From Sipunculus nudus (Eukaryota > Annelida > Sipuncula > Golfingiida > Sipunculidae): 64,000 bases of DNA. The stretch's first letter is position 1. Every line of letters begins with the position of its first letter. Location: NCBI GenBank assembly GCA_026874595.1, contig CM049308.1, positions 49,152,124-49,216,123 of the forward strand. The letters run 5' to 3'. This document shows positions 22,932 to 34,402 of this stretch, in pieces. The notes beneath the pieces were generated by a model that worked only from the letters and a program-made list of their open reading frames with translations, was not told the origin of the DNA and ran no database searches. Made by a program: the position numbers and the translations under genes.

Positions 22932-24156
22932 TATGTCTCGCCTCCCATGGGGGAGACATAGTGTTTAGTCTGTTTGTGTTAGTGTCGTCATCTTTGTCAT
23001 ATCTTGTTAATGCAATAACTTTAAATGACATGACATTTTTTCATGATATTTTAAATTTAAATTGTTTCTACCAAAATCTTGGATGAATTAAAAAACTGGT
23101 GACCCAGACCTTCACCATCAAGGTCAAATACGCCAAAATGGTGAATCCAATAACTTTTGAAGTATCACATTTTTTTTTTCCTCAGATTTGAAACACTACT
23201 TGTTAAAATCAAGTTCTTTTAAGGAGCCAGATAAACTGGTGACCTTGACCTTCATCAAATCTGCCAGAATAGAAAGTATTTGTGAACATTATTTGTGAAC
23301 ATTATAACTTTTGAACCACCCAATATATTTTCATGGAATTTGACTTGTAAAATGTCTCTACCAAAATCTCGGACAAGTTCAAAAACTGATGACCTTGATC
23401 TTCATTATCATGGTCAAATAGGCTGATACAGAATTATTTGTTGGCGATGACGAAAAAACTTGTAAACTTGCATAACTGGGAAACTGGTTAAAACGGTCCA
23501 AATGACCGAAATCGCAAGTAAAAGGGCATTGCCTCCTCGAAGTAAAGCCGCTCACAAGGATCGAGTTCGGCTCTCAATTGACATGGTTGGGTCTCCGCTG
23601 CTGGGATCGGTGGAGGGAATGCGGGTTGCTTCGGGCTTTGTCACTGTGGGTGCTGTAGCTTTCTAACAAGGACTCAACCCAGGAGAGAAGAGGGCGCCCC
23701 CTATGGCTCCTTGCTTGGCTTGGCATGGCACTGTGACTGTCGGCTCTGAGAACATGAGAACATGCTTAGGGAGCGCACAGGGCTGAGGTCTTGACCGCAG
23801 CAACCTGTAGCTGCTCGATGAGCGTATACTTCTTTTGGTTGGTTAGAATTATTTGTGAACCCCATAACTTAGAAGTAGTGCAAATTTTTCCTCAAATTTA
23901 AAAAAAACACTAATTGTTTTAATCAAGTTCATTGAGGAGCTAAAAAAAACTAGTGACCTTCACCCGGAACTTCAAGGTCAAATCAGCCAGAATAAAATCA
24001 GTTCAGTTCATAACTTGGTTACTTTGATCATCATCATACAAGGTCAGATCGTTAGAAATCCAGGATTTAAGTTAACACGAAACTTTTGAAGGGGTTCATT
24101 ATTTACTAACATATTTGGGAAAGTTAGGCTCTTAGTGAGGAGAGACATATACTTGT
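22932..24156 (+). mobile_element. HINE family with TATGTCTC hairpin
   Basis: The 5' end forms a hairpin with arms TATGTCTC (22,932-22,939) and GAGACATA (22,953-22,960). The 3' end repeats GAGACATA (24,142-24,149) and closes ACTTGT (24,151-24,156), so the 3' copy is inverted relative to the 5' end. Between them are degenerate core repeats of about 190 bp with the phrases CCAAAATCTTGGA, ACTGGTGACC and TTCAAGGTCAAAT. Similar core repeats are at 48,330-48,900. The element is interrupted by an insert at 23,442-23,844. Confidence 0.8.
23430..23856 (+). mobile_element. retroposon-like insert with 12-bp target duplication
   Basis: The host HINE core repeat is split by 403 bp (23,442-23,844) flanked by identical 12-mers AGAATTATTTGT at 23,430-23,441 and 23,845-23,856. 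The insert is markedly GC-richer than its surroundings and non-coding, contains a tandem GAGAACAT-GAGAACAT, and ends in TTTTGGTTGGTT just before the right duplication, like the short repeated tails of some SINEs. Duplication length and tail point to LINE-mediated retroposition. A GGATCGAGTTC stretch only loosely resembles a tRNA B box, so the head class is undetermined. Confidence 0.75.
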
Positions 24157-24159
24157 TTT

Positions 24160-26030
24160 TGAGTCACAAAAACCAGGTCCTCTAATCATTATCTGAATTC
24201 ACCTGGGAATAAATTATTGAGTATGAGCATATGAAATTTGTTCAGATATGGATCAAACCTATGATGCTGATTCAGAATCTTTCTGACTGAGCTTCATTAA
24301 TTCCTGAAAAAAATCTTTTATATAAATAACACAACTGTCAGGAGCTACCTGAACTAGCTGTAAACAGCTACACCTCTCTGTAGGTAAGATAAACACACCC
24401 TGGCCAGCACACAGTTATTTAATAATAAGGTTAAATCAGATTTATTTGCTTCAGGTCCACAAACTTAGTTGTTGACCAACAATTTATTAATGTGATACTT
24501 AATGGTAAATGTAAAATAATCTCATAAAAACACACTGCCAAAAAAAAAAAAAGGAACAACAAAGACTTATGAGATTAAAGTACATTATGATAATTATAAA
24601 TGTAGATAGCATTATAGATTTAACATACTGTAGTACATATTTGACTATAGATGTATGATAACCCTGCATCTGTTAAAGTAGAGCCGAAATATATGTAATA
24701 GCATCAGACACACTGGGAAGAGTCAAGAGTGATGTTTGTTGGTTCCCACAACAACTGATTGATATCTAAATCAATCAGTTACTGGTGTATTTGCTGCCAA
24801 CATTAACTCCTGAGGTTCTGATATTGACAAGTTATGAAATATTAACTGTTGCCATTACCAACAATTGAGTGAACATAATTGATTCCCATTAACTGTGCTG
24901 TCCAAACTCAACTGTCTAAAAAGGTTTGCTGTGTGGGAGGTGCAGCTGCTAATTTTGTTCCCAGTAGAAGTCAACCAGCTTGTGAACAGCCACAGGGCTT
25001 GATATTTAGATCAGAAAATGCAACCAACAGTCAAATTTTACTTGCTTGCTTGGACAAGTTGGTCAAACATAAACCTTTAATGATCTACCAGTAATATCAA
25101 CTTAAAGTTAACCATTTTTTTTAAAGTAATAAAATAAAATTGATAATACCTCTTTATATACCTCTTTATTACCTGTATGTTTATCTGTACCAAAACTGAA
25201 GAGAAATATAATTAACAACCAAACATTTGGAGATTTTTTTGGGTCTCACGAACAATAAAACAAGCAATATAATCAGGTGGATCACACTTTGCTTAAGTGG
25301 CTGCTATCAAGCGCAAGTTAAAATTCATGTCAGGCAAGAAAAAGCTTGATGTTACTTGCCTGACTTGGCATGCAATTTTATAAAAGTTAATGTTTAGTCC
25401 TTAGCAGTAGCCAAGTTTTAGTTTTTTTCTGGGAGGGGGTGGAGAGGGGATGACGGGATTCAGTTATGTTTAATATTTTTAGATATATCAACCAGGTGTT
25501 ATGTTATTGTGATAAAATGGAACATGCTTTTATGAATGCTGTGACATGAAATTGACAAATTCTACAATAATACCTCATGTAAAATCATAAAAAAAGGCAG
25601 GTTGACCACAAAAAAGAACATGCAACTCAAAAAGATTGTGAGGAAATGCAATATATTCATGAAGGAACATGAACAAATTTGAGGGAATGTGATATTTACC
25701 CAAAAATAATACAGCACCCTTGTTGTTATAGGGTCTGCGTAGCTATCAGTTTACATTTTTCAGTCACTACATGGAATCCTGAGTGGTTTTACATTCTACC
25801 AGAACAAACATAATGTAAGCCCCTCCCATGAAGTCATCAGCAGACTTTTACAGCAAGTTAACAGCTCAGGTATTTTGAATTGTAACCTCCACCGGAGGAT
25901 CATAAATTATTCTAGAAGATGTACAAGCTGCAAATCATACATCTTTTTTTCTCTGCCCATTGAATTTTCACAACAGCCTACAAATGGCAAAGGGAGATTA
26001 TTAAAACCCAATTCTTTCATTTTCTCCTGG
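24160..26030. other. unique AT-rich DNA, no gene seen
   Basis: No exon pair or repeat family is recognised. A 71-codon + frame at 24,879-25,094 has fairly protein-like composition (CCVGGAAANFVPSRSQPACE) but no splice context. Confidence 0.4.
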
Positions 26031-26725
26031 TTTATACAGGTTGCTCATGGACAGGACCACAGGTACACCTGGTTTATACAGGATCCTCATAGACAGGACC
26101 ACACATACACCTGGTTTATGCAGGGTCCTCATAGACAGGACTAAAGGCCCACCTAGTTTATACAGGGTATTAATACACAGGATCACAGGTACACCTGGTT
26201 TATAGAGGGTTTTCATACACAGGATAATAGGTACCTCTGGTTTATACAGGGTCCTCATACACAGGTACACCTGGTTTATACAGGGTCCTCATAGACAGGA
26301 CCACAGGTACACCTGGTTTATACAGGATCCTCATACATAGGACCACAGATACCCAGGTCTGGTTTATGCAGGGTCCTCATAGACAGGACCACACATGCAC
26401 CTGGTTTATGCAGGGTCCTCATACAAACCAGGTGTACCTGTGGTCCTTTCTAAGAGGACCCTGCATAAACAAGGTGTACCTGTGATCCTGAGTATTAAGA
26501 CCCTGTATAAACAAGGTGTATGTATGGTCCTGTCTATGAGGACCCTGCATAAACCAGGTGTATGTATGGTCCACAGGTATACCTGGTTAAGAGGGTCCCC
26601 ATAGACAGGACCACACATACACCTAGTTTAAATGCAGGGTCCTCATGGACAGGACCACAGCTACACCTAGTTGATGCAGGGTCCTCATTGATAGGACCAC
26701 AGGTACACCTGGTTAATCAGTTATG
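26029..26725. repeat. 42-bp minisatellite with an inverted block
   Basis: The unit is about 42 bp (phrases GGTTTATACAGGGTCCTCAT and AGACAGGACCACAGGTACAC). Units read in one direction from 26,029 to about 26,420, are inverted from about 26,421 to 26,570 (three to four units), then return to the first direction up to 26,725. The array can form long hairpins. Open frames on both strands are by-products. Confidence 0.93.
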
Positions 26726-26854
26726 AGGACACACAAACATAGCAAATGTTTAAGGTTAAATGATACATCAATCTGTCTTAACTAATTACAGAACAAAACC
26801 TGTCAACTCTTCTAAATTTTATTATATGAAAACAAGCATACATTAGCCAAAAAT

Positions 26855-27035
26855 AAACTTGTTTCTCCTCTACATATAATCCTACAAAATAAACTTGTTT
26901 CTCCTCTACACATAATCCTACCAAATAAACTTGTTTCTCCTCTACACATAATCCTACCAAATAAACTTGTTTCTCCTCTACACATAATCGTACCAAAAAA
27001 ACTTGTTTCTCCTCTTCACATAATCCTACCAAATC
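26855..27035. repeat. 36-bp minisatellite
   Basis: About five units of 36 bp with the phrase AAATAAACTTGTTTCTCCTC and ACATAATCCTACC. The 84-codon minus frame over it is a by-product. Confidence 0.92.
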
Positions 27036-27595
27036 CTTTGTGGATTGAGACTTACATCACATCCACTAAGCTGGCAGACTTGCTAGTCAACTGGATTTGC
27101 CGTATCATCAAGTGACCATTTATAGACCCTATATTAGCTTTTCATCTCTGTCTCTCTGAATTTCTCATATCTTTGTGCCTATAGTTAGACATTCACTTAG
27201 CTGTCACCTGTATTGTTGTTAGAGCACCTAGGGCTGTGGTCCCTGACTTCTTGCAGGACTGTCTTTTCCTTGTTTAGTTCAGCTCTCTCCGGAGAGGCCT
27301 TGTCTGGCTGTGGGGTTCAGCTGATGGACCAGTCTTCAGTTTTTAACACAACTACCAGTCGTTAGTATCGATCACCTTACCTACCATACAGGAGAGGACG
27401 GGGAAATGACCGCACCATAATAAAGGCTGTCAAGTAATCTTTGATGCAGTTCTTGTAAATACAATCTATAATGAAACAGGAATTCTACCAGACTAGATAG
27501 AAATGTGCCAGTCTGAGATTTGCTCACATCTAAAGAGAGCAGAAATCTCAGTATTGTTACGCATCTGTTGAAATGTGATTTAAATTGATTGTTGT
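27036..27595. other. spacer between minisatellites
   Basis: Unique sequence. A good acceptor-like TGTCTTTTCCTTGTTTAG near 27,283 precedes a 22-codon frame that ends in a stop, with no other support. Confidence 0.3.
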
Positions 27596-28030
27596 TGAAC
27601 TTGATGTATGTTACCAAAACTTTCTCAGGATTGAACTTGATGTATGTTACCAAAACTTTCTCAGGATTGAACTTGATGTATGTTACCAAAACTTTCTCAG
27701 GATTGAACTTGATGTATGTTCCCAAAAATTTCTCAGGATTGAACTTAATGTATGTTACCAAAACTTTCTCAGGATTGAACTTGATGTATGTTACCAAAAC
27801 TTTCTCAGGATTGAACTTGATGTATGTTACCAAAACTTTCTCAGGATTGAACTTGATGTATGTTACCAAAACTTTCTCAGGATTGAACTTGATGTATGTT
27901 ACCAAAACTTTCTCAGGATTGAACTTGATGTATGTTACCAAAACTTTCTCAGGATTGAACTTGATGTATGTTACCAAAACTTTCTCAGGATTGAACTTGA
28001 TGTATGTTCCCAAAACTTTCTCAGGATTTA
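27596..28030. repeat. 36-bp minisatellite, 12 copies
   Basis: Twelve very similar 36-bp units (phrases TTGAACTTGATGTATGTTAC and CAAAACTTTCTCAGGA). Because 36 is a multiple of three, several frames stay open on both strands. Confidence 0.97.
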
Positions 28031-28079
28031 CCTTATTATAATTATGTTTTATTTGCCGGTGACATGGAATTAGACAGTC

Positions 28080-28520
28080 AAGGTGAGCTTGTTGCAACCT
28101 TGTGGTAAGGTCTTTTGTTCTGGGTATCAGATAATACAAAGGTACACTCACCAGGTGAGCTTGTTGCAACCTTGTGGTAAGGTCTTTTGTTCTGGGTATC
28201 AGATAACACAAAGGTACACTCACCAGGTGAGGTTGTTGCCACCTTGTGGTAAGGTCTTTTGTTCTGGGTATCAGATAACACAAAGGTACACTCACCAGGT
28301 GAGGTTGTTGCCACCTTGTGGTAAGGTCTTTTGTTCTGGGTATCAGATAACACAAAGGTACACTCACCAGGTGAGGTTGTTGCCACCTTGTGGTAAGGTC
28401 TTTTGTTCTGGGTATCAGATAACACAAAGGTACACTCACCAGGTGAGGTTGTTGCCACCTTGTGGTAAGGTCTTTTGTTCTGGGTATCAGATAACACAAA
28501 GGTACACTCACCAGGTAAGG
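28080..28520. repeat. 72-bp minisatellite, 6 copies
   Basis: Six near-identical 72-bp units (phrases GGTAAGGTCTTTTGTTCTGG and AAAGGTACACTCACCAGGTG). With the neighbouring 36-bp array it sustains a 376-codon minus-strand frame (27,381-28,511). No promoter, splice site or recognisable domain supports a protein. Confidence 0.97.
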
Positions 28521-28960
28521 TTGTTTGCCACTTTGTGAGGTAGACCAGATGGGTTTATTACCACTTTATTAGATAAACAGGTCTGATTTTGCCACTAGAT
28601 GGTAAGGTCTTTTGTGTTATATTTTATAATAGCCTCTGTGTATCACATTAACACATACACAGAACTGATGAGGTTTTTGCTACTTGGTGATAGGTTCTTC
28701 TGTTGTATTTTAGCTCTGTGTATTAGATAACTCGGAGTCAAACAGACCATGTCACGTTGTTGCGACTTTCAGTTAGGGTCATCAGTGTTTTTTTACTTCT
28801 GTGTATCAGATAACATACAGGCAGATAGACCGGTGAGGTTTTTGCCACATTGTGAGAGTGACTTTTTTTATAAGGGTTTTGCCACTTCTTGTTGGGTTCT
28901 TCTGTGTTGTAGTTTATCTCTATGTATCAGATAACACACATGATGACAGACCTGGTAGGT
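28521..28960. repeat. degenerate continuation of the 72-bp array
   Basis: Decayed units with GGTTTTTGCCAC, GTATCAGATAACA and GGTCTTTTGT phrases at irregular spacing, apparently the old edge of the homogenised array. Confidence 0.75.
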
Positions 28961-28974
28961 TTTCATACGCTGTC

Positions 28975-29460
28975 TAGGACATGACGTATTATGGTATACC
29001 CACTGTCCATCCATTAATTTTCAGTGTTGCCACAATAACTTACTGGGCCTTGGTTAGATTTTCACAAAACTCACTATAATTATTAACCAAAACATTATCT
29101 CACCTGAATTCAAATATGGGCAAAATCCTCACATATTTAATGAGGTCAGAGTTTACCTTGCTTCTTTGTGGTGTCAATCCAATAACTTTCCAGAAGTATG
29201 ATAGCTTTTGATGAAACTCTACAAAAATATTATATAATATGATATCTCACTAAGTTTGATTCCTGGCAAAACCATGCAAAGTAAATGAGGTCAGAGGCAC
29301 CACACTTTAGGGGCAGCTGTAATGACTTAACAAATATCTGATGGATTTTCAAGAAACTCTTAGTAAATATTTATCAATCAATTTTTCACCAGATTAAATT
29401 CTCAACAAAATCCATGCATATGTAATGAGGTCATAGGTCACAAGACCTACAACAGCATTT
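28975..29460 (+). repeat. degenerate repeats of about 140-170 bp
   Basis: Three diverged units share a 'TTTCAAGAAACTC'-like phrase, TAATGAGGTCAGAG and a TATTTATCA-like phrase. They resemble core repeats of a HINE family, but no matched ends were found. Confidence 0.5.
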
Positions 29461-29490
29461 TTGCACCCTGGTGGTGTTTGTTGCCTGAAT

Positions 29491-30222
29491 GTAGGACGTT
29501 TGGACACGGACGGTCCGAACAAGGACGGTCGGGACGAGGACGTTTCGGATAGGCTTTTTTGCAAGGGAGGACGTTTAGGACAGATCAATATTATTGAGAG
29601 GTAGTCACCATAACATATAAATTAAAGATTTGGATAATGAATACTGCTTATGTGAACAGAACTTTCCATGAAATTGATTAAAACACCATGTCAGAACTTA
29701 TTAACCTTTTATGGTGATTTTCAGGGAATGAGCAAAAATATTGGTTTCAAGGTGTTGATAATTCTAATGTGCTTATGTTGAATAATGAAAACTATGTGAA
29801 ATCACAGATTGAGCAATAATATTTGTTTTTCATTCTATATTTTGTATATATTTATAAAAGTGCATGATTATTAATTCAATTTTGTATATATTAATATAAG
29901 TACTTGAATATTGTATTTTTGTAGTTGTCATAGTTTTATTAAACAAAATGTTCTCCTGTCACTGGTTCACTCTATTCTGTTTAATACTGTATCTTTTTTT
30001 TTTACAAATAACATAAAAAGAACCCTCTATTAATCCCCATATTTTGGAGGCAAATGAATATTAAATCATTAAACATATTGGTACATTTAGACACTAAAAA
30101 TTATAACAACAAAAGGTCATTTTTTTGCAGTATTATTGATCTGTCCAAAAAGTCCTCCTTGGCAAAAAAGCCTGTCCAAAACGTCCTAGTCCAGACCATC
30201 CACGTCCGAAACATCTGTCCAC
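29491..30222. mobile_element. foldback element with about 100-bp inverted arms
   Basis: Left arm 29,491-29,598 and right arm 30,131-30,222 are imperfect inverted repeats. At their inner ends the left arm reads GGACAGATCAATATTATTGA and the right arm TATTATTGATCTGTCC; both also share AGGCTTTTTTGC / GCAAAAAAGCCT. The arms contain short tandem GGACGTTTCGGA / GGACGGTCCG units. The 530-bp centre is AT-rich and non-coding. This is the architecture of foldback or long-TIR MITE elements; no target duplication could be fixed. Confidence 0.75.
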
Positions 30223-30385
30223 CTTTGTTGCCACTTAGGGGTGGGGGTCCCCTGTGTCATAATCTAACTTTCGACAGATTGATTTAAATTTCAAAGTGAA
30301 ATTCAAATAGAGAAATTTCAGTGGCTCATCTGGGGAATACCTTCAATTCTTTATAGAATTCCATAAACATTGTCTTGTTTTTATT

Positions 30386-32804
30386 AGCTCAGCTGACTTT
30401 CAGTCATGCTGGGCTATAGCGATGGGTCTTTGTCTGTCGTCTGTCCGGCCGGCCGCCCGGCCGTAAGCAGGGCACAAATCTTAACCGTAGGGGCTAGGGC
30501 CATGAACCCTATGCAGTCTTAGAGGTTATAAAAAGATCTCCTTGCAAACCTGAAATTAGGTCACTGCGACCTATATTCTCGAAGTTATGGGGTGTGTTTG
30601 CACCCCCCAGAAATAACTCTTTGAGACAAAATTTTCATCCCACACTTTCCATCTTTCACATACAGCTCACCCACCAACAGGGGAAGAACCATAATTTTTT
30701 TAGGTCAAAAGGTCAAAGGTCAAGGTCACAGGAGCCTCTTCTTTGAAAAGCCTGTGGATGCATTTTTAGCCAAACCTTTCATCCCAATTCTTTGATCTTT
30801 CACATATAGCTCACCTACTAAGTTGGAGAAGAATCCTATAGATTTTGAGGTCACAAGGTCAAAGGTCAGGGTCACAGGATCCACTTCTTTGAAAAGGTTG
30901 TGGACACATTTCAAGCTAGACTTTTCATTCCAAACCTTCCAGCACTGATATCGCTTCTCTGCCAACAGGGGAAAAGACCTGTTGATTTTGAGGTCAAAGG
31001 TCAAGTTCACAGCACCCACTTCTTGCGTGGAGTCTTTTTCAGGCAAACTTTTCAATCTGTACCTTCCATCTGTCATATATGGCTTACCTACCAATAAAGG
31101 AAGAAGCCTATTGATGTTGAGGTCAAAAGTCAAAGGTCAAGGTCACAATATTTAATTGTTCTAAATGCTTGTGAGCATATTTCAAGTGTAACTGTTCAAC
31201 CCAAACCTTCAGTCTTTCACATATGCCACATCTATGCATCACTCAGTTTGACGCAAACTTCATATTTATGGGTCTTTTTGCTTGAATAAATAACTTATTG
31301 ATTTTGGGGTCAGCTGGTCAGCAGGTTAAAGGTTGCAGGTCAAAGTTATTCACCCATTGGTTGCCAAGTAATTACACCAGATTTAAGTGGTTAGTAGTTA
31401 CCCATCATTTAGAAAGAATCCAGTTGATATATGGGCAAAAGGCCAAGGTCATAGGTCAGGGATGTTCACAATTACCTATTTTATAGACCATCTCTATTTT
31501 TCTTGTATATATTACCATCCCACTCCAGCTGGTACATCTCCCTGTGTGGCTGTAATTGTGAGTGACACTGGTGACATATGACTCCCTTTTGTATCAGCCT
31601 ATTAAGTGATAAGGCTCAGTGATAAGTACCTCCTTACTTCATAACAAAAACACTGTTGTCAGAATGCTTCAGCCAGGCATTAAGACTATGAGAGTATAGT
31701 ATTAAGGTTTAGCTACTGATTTATAATATGATGGGAACATTTTGCAGTTTATTTTATGGAATCCTAGCAATAAACTTAGTTTCCTAGATATCTGAATATT
31801 TTAATATATATCACCACATATAAAAGCAAGTGTTTGTTCTCATAATATGTGGATGTGTACCTTGATTTAGGATGGCTTTTTGTTTTATTTCAAGACTCTT
31901 AGTCATGCTTTCTGCATTTCTTTTCTTTCAGGTTTGGCAGTTTACCTACCCTGCTGACCCAATTGAAAAGCAGAGTGATAATAAAAAATATTGGACTTAC
32001 ACTTTTTACAATTGCATATCTATAAATCTGATATGAGGGCCTGGACATGCCTTTTGAATTATTTTGGGCATCCATTACTGGATAATTTGCCCCAAGTTTG
32101 GTCTCTTATTGGAGAATGTGGGATATCAAATGTCATACTTGTCAGAAATCCATTATATCTGCCAGTTAGCCACCTTAGAAATTCTTTCTTCAGTGCAGTT
32201 TCAGTAATTTTTCTTTAATGTTTGGTCCGATTTAGAGAATGTTTGTTGTCTGATTTCAGACTTGTCAGAAGTCCAATATGGACACCAGGCAACCATCTTT
32301 TAATTCCTTTTGATCATTTTATCTCAAGAACAGTTAAAGTGAATGCAGTTGGATGTATATTTATGTAATCTTGTAAAGGATTGGGTCAAATATTTCTGAA
32401 TAAATATTACCATCATTTATAAAAGTGCAGTACAGTTGGCTTGTATTGAATAAAAATTCACACAGAAGCACCTGTTTCTCAATAATTCTTGCATGTATTT
32501 CCTTGATTTTTGCTATATATTTTGATCTTATATTTGCCCTTTGTGGTGTTCCTTTTGAGACTGACAGGTTTCAAGCAAGCTGTTGGAATAGTTCCTGATA
32601 GCTTAACAATCATGCATTTTCCTCAGACCATCAATTCACTGTGTTTTAACCAGACATAGGTGAGATATATTTCTGTTGTCAAAGAAAATTTTCAACAAAT
32701 TGGCAAATTGGTTCTTCAAAATTTGACTGGAAGTTGTGAATCTCAGTCCATGATGTCACAGGTCATGCTTGGCAGCTGAGCGTCATGACCCATGGGTCAC
32801 TTGT
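30386..32804 (+). mobile_element. HINE, AGCTCAGCTGACT family, copy 1
   Basis: The 5' hairpin AGCTCAGCTGACT...GCTGGGCT is at 30,386-30,415, followed by a GTCTGTCGTCTGTCC simple zone. The 3' end has CAGCTGAGC (inverse of the 5' end), the hairpin GACCCATGGGTC (32,787-32,798) and a terminal CTTGT (32,800-32,804). Core repeats of about 125 bp at 30,630-31,470 carry repeated AGGTCA half-sites; a second type at 32,100-32,310 has GACTTGTCAGAAGTCC. It matches 59,678-61,913 in both ends but differs in the core. Confidence 0.85.
30702..30728 (+). promoter_or_regulatory. AGGTCA direct-repeat cluster (DR2, DR1, DR0)
   Basis: Four AGGTCA half-sites lie in a row at 30,702, 30,710, 30,717 and 30,723 with spacers of 2, 1 and 0 bases. 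AGGTCA direct repeats are the known sites of nuclear receptors (RXR partners, HNF4). Similar clusters recur in the core repeats near 30,849, 30,990 and 31,121. Function is inference. Confidence 0.45.
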
Positions 32805-34400
32805 TATTTTTCTTGCCAGTGTTAATTCAGATGTCAAAATATTGATATATTTCTGCTTGGAGTAAACTAGTTATACAGCTGTGTTTTACACCCCTTTCTG
32901 TGTAAACTAGAAGCTTCTTGTTCCAGTTACAGCTTTGAAAGGAAATTAGAGTAAAACTGAAGAAACATGGATCGGGATGATGCACATTCATTAATGGTGC
33001 TGCCTAATGTAATGAGAAATTTTATTTATGTGTGACAGTAGGATTATTTGGCGTCCCTCAGACATGGCAACATGAGATTTTGTTGCTACCTTTCAAAACA
33101 TAACAGACTCCTGACAGAAAATCAATACCTAGCACTGAGTAGACCAGGCAGTGCTGGGCCTAGAGCTGACACAACTGTAGTCCAGAATGGATATAAATAT
33201 GAATGTTGGGACAAAAAATCTTTTTTCTTAAAGTGCAGTTGAAATAAGTCTGAAAATCCAAATCATTTAAATAGGTTTTTCATTTGGCAAAAAGCAGGTT
33301 TTTAATTTTTTCACGCTTTAAATTCTGGCTTCAAAATATGATAGGTTTTAGATGACATTCTGAATCCATTTTTTTCTATTTTCCAGGGCTTATACCTGTT
33401 AAAATCAGTGTTTTCTGTAGAACTTGGAGTTTCCAACCCATATGTTAGCGTTTTGAGATGACTACGTTCTACAGTCTGGCATATTAATATGGCATCACTG
33501 TTTTTGAATGTTAAATCTACACCTGCATTCCATCTTATTTTCTTTGAATTTGTGAAATGTCCAACAAATTCTTTCAGTCAGAATAAAAAAAAAAATACCA
33601 AAAATTAAAGTTAAAACTCACTTTTGAAGTTTCATTAAATATAGTGGATAATTGGTTTCAACAATATTTATATCAACAATATGAATAGCCATATTATCTA
33701 TGTGAGTGTGGAGTAATATCATTTTGTATATCTGTCATGCTGTTTGTATATTATCAGGGCATAACATGTTACCTTATAGTTTAAGACAAGAAGGTCTAAC
33801 TTGTGAAGTCTCTTTGGAAAGTGGACTTTATGTGAAGCTGACTCATAATATACTCACAAAATAGATAATTGCATTAAATCTGAAGATCATTTAGTTTATG
33901 TATCTCATATACACTGATAACCATGTCCATATGAAGCCGTATCATGCAGCACCATATCCCTGAGAGTATGCAGATCACTTACAACCAAGCACTTTATCAA
34001 ACAAAAAATAAAATCTCTTGACATTAACTGGATAAAAGCTCTGTTTAGCTCTGATGACTGAGAATCAGGGCACAATTTAATCATAAATGCTTAATCTAGT
34101 GTTGGGAATCAGTTGTAAATTTATAATGGATCACCAGTAAAAATCAGTTGACGTGTACTAAGTGATAATCAGAATTTATCTGTTGTCTAGAAGTGTGAAA
34201 TTTCTTAACATATGTAGACCTGTGCATCATCTGAACTGAAATCTAGGCCTACATGTTGGCTAATATTGTAATGATTCTGTTGTGTTTTTGTGTGCCAAGG
34301 CAGTAACTGAAGGTATGAAGTTATCAGTAAACACACACTTCTCCAGAGTTTGCTCATCACAAAGTGTACTGGTAATTCAGTTATTACCATATTTAATAAT
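32805..34400. other. unique sequence, no supported gene
   Basis: A + frame at 33,048-33,242 has a stretch of protein-like composition (ENQYLALSRPGSAGPRADTT) but no clear acceptor/donor pair. Otherwise AT-rich and featureless. Confidence 0.35.
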
Positions 34401-34402
34401 TG

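Noticed and set aside
23580-23660. 5S rRNA-like stretch inside the retroposon (GGGAATGCGGGTTGC, GGGTGCTGTAGCTTTC)
   Set aside because: Short resemblances to the 3' end of 5S rRNA occur twice, but the rest of 5S, including the internal promoter boxes, does not align.
27381-28511. A 376-codon minus-strand frame as a repetitive protein gene
   Set aside because: It is wholly explained by 36-bp and 72-bp tandem units that keep several frames open on both strands, with no promoter, signal peptide, splice site or domain.
31931-32030. Exon after the strong acceptor TTTCTGCATTTCTTTTCTTTCAG
   Set aside because: The acceptor is good, but the open stretch is short, has no donor, and lies inside the 30.4-32.8 kb mobile element.
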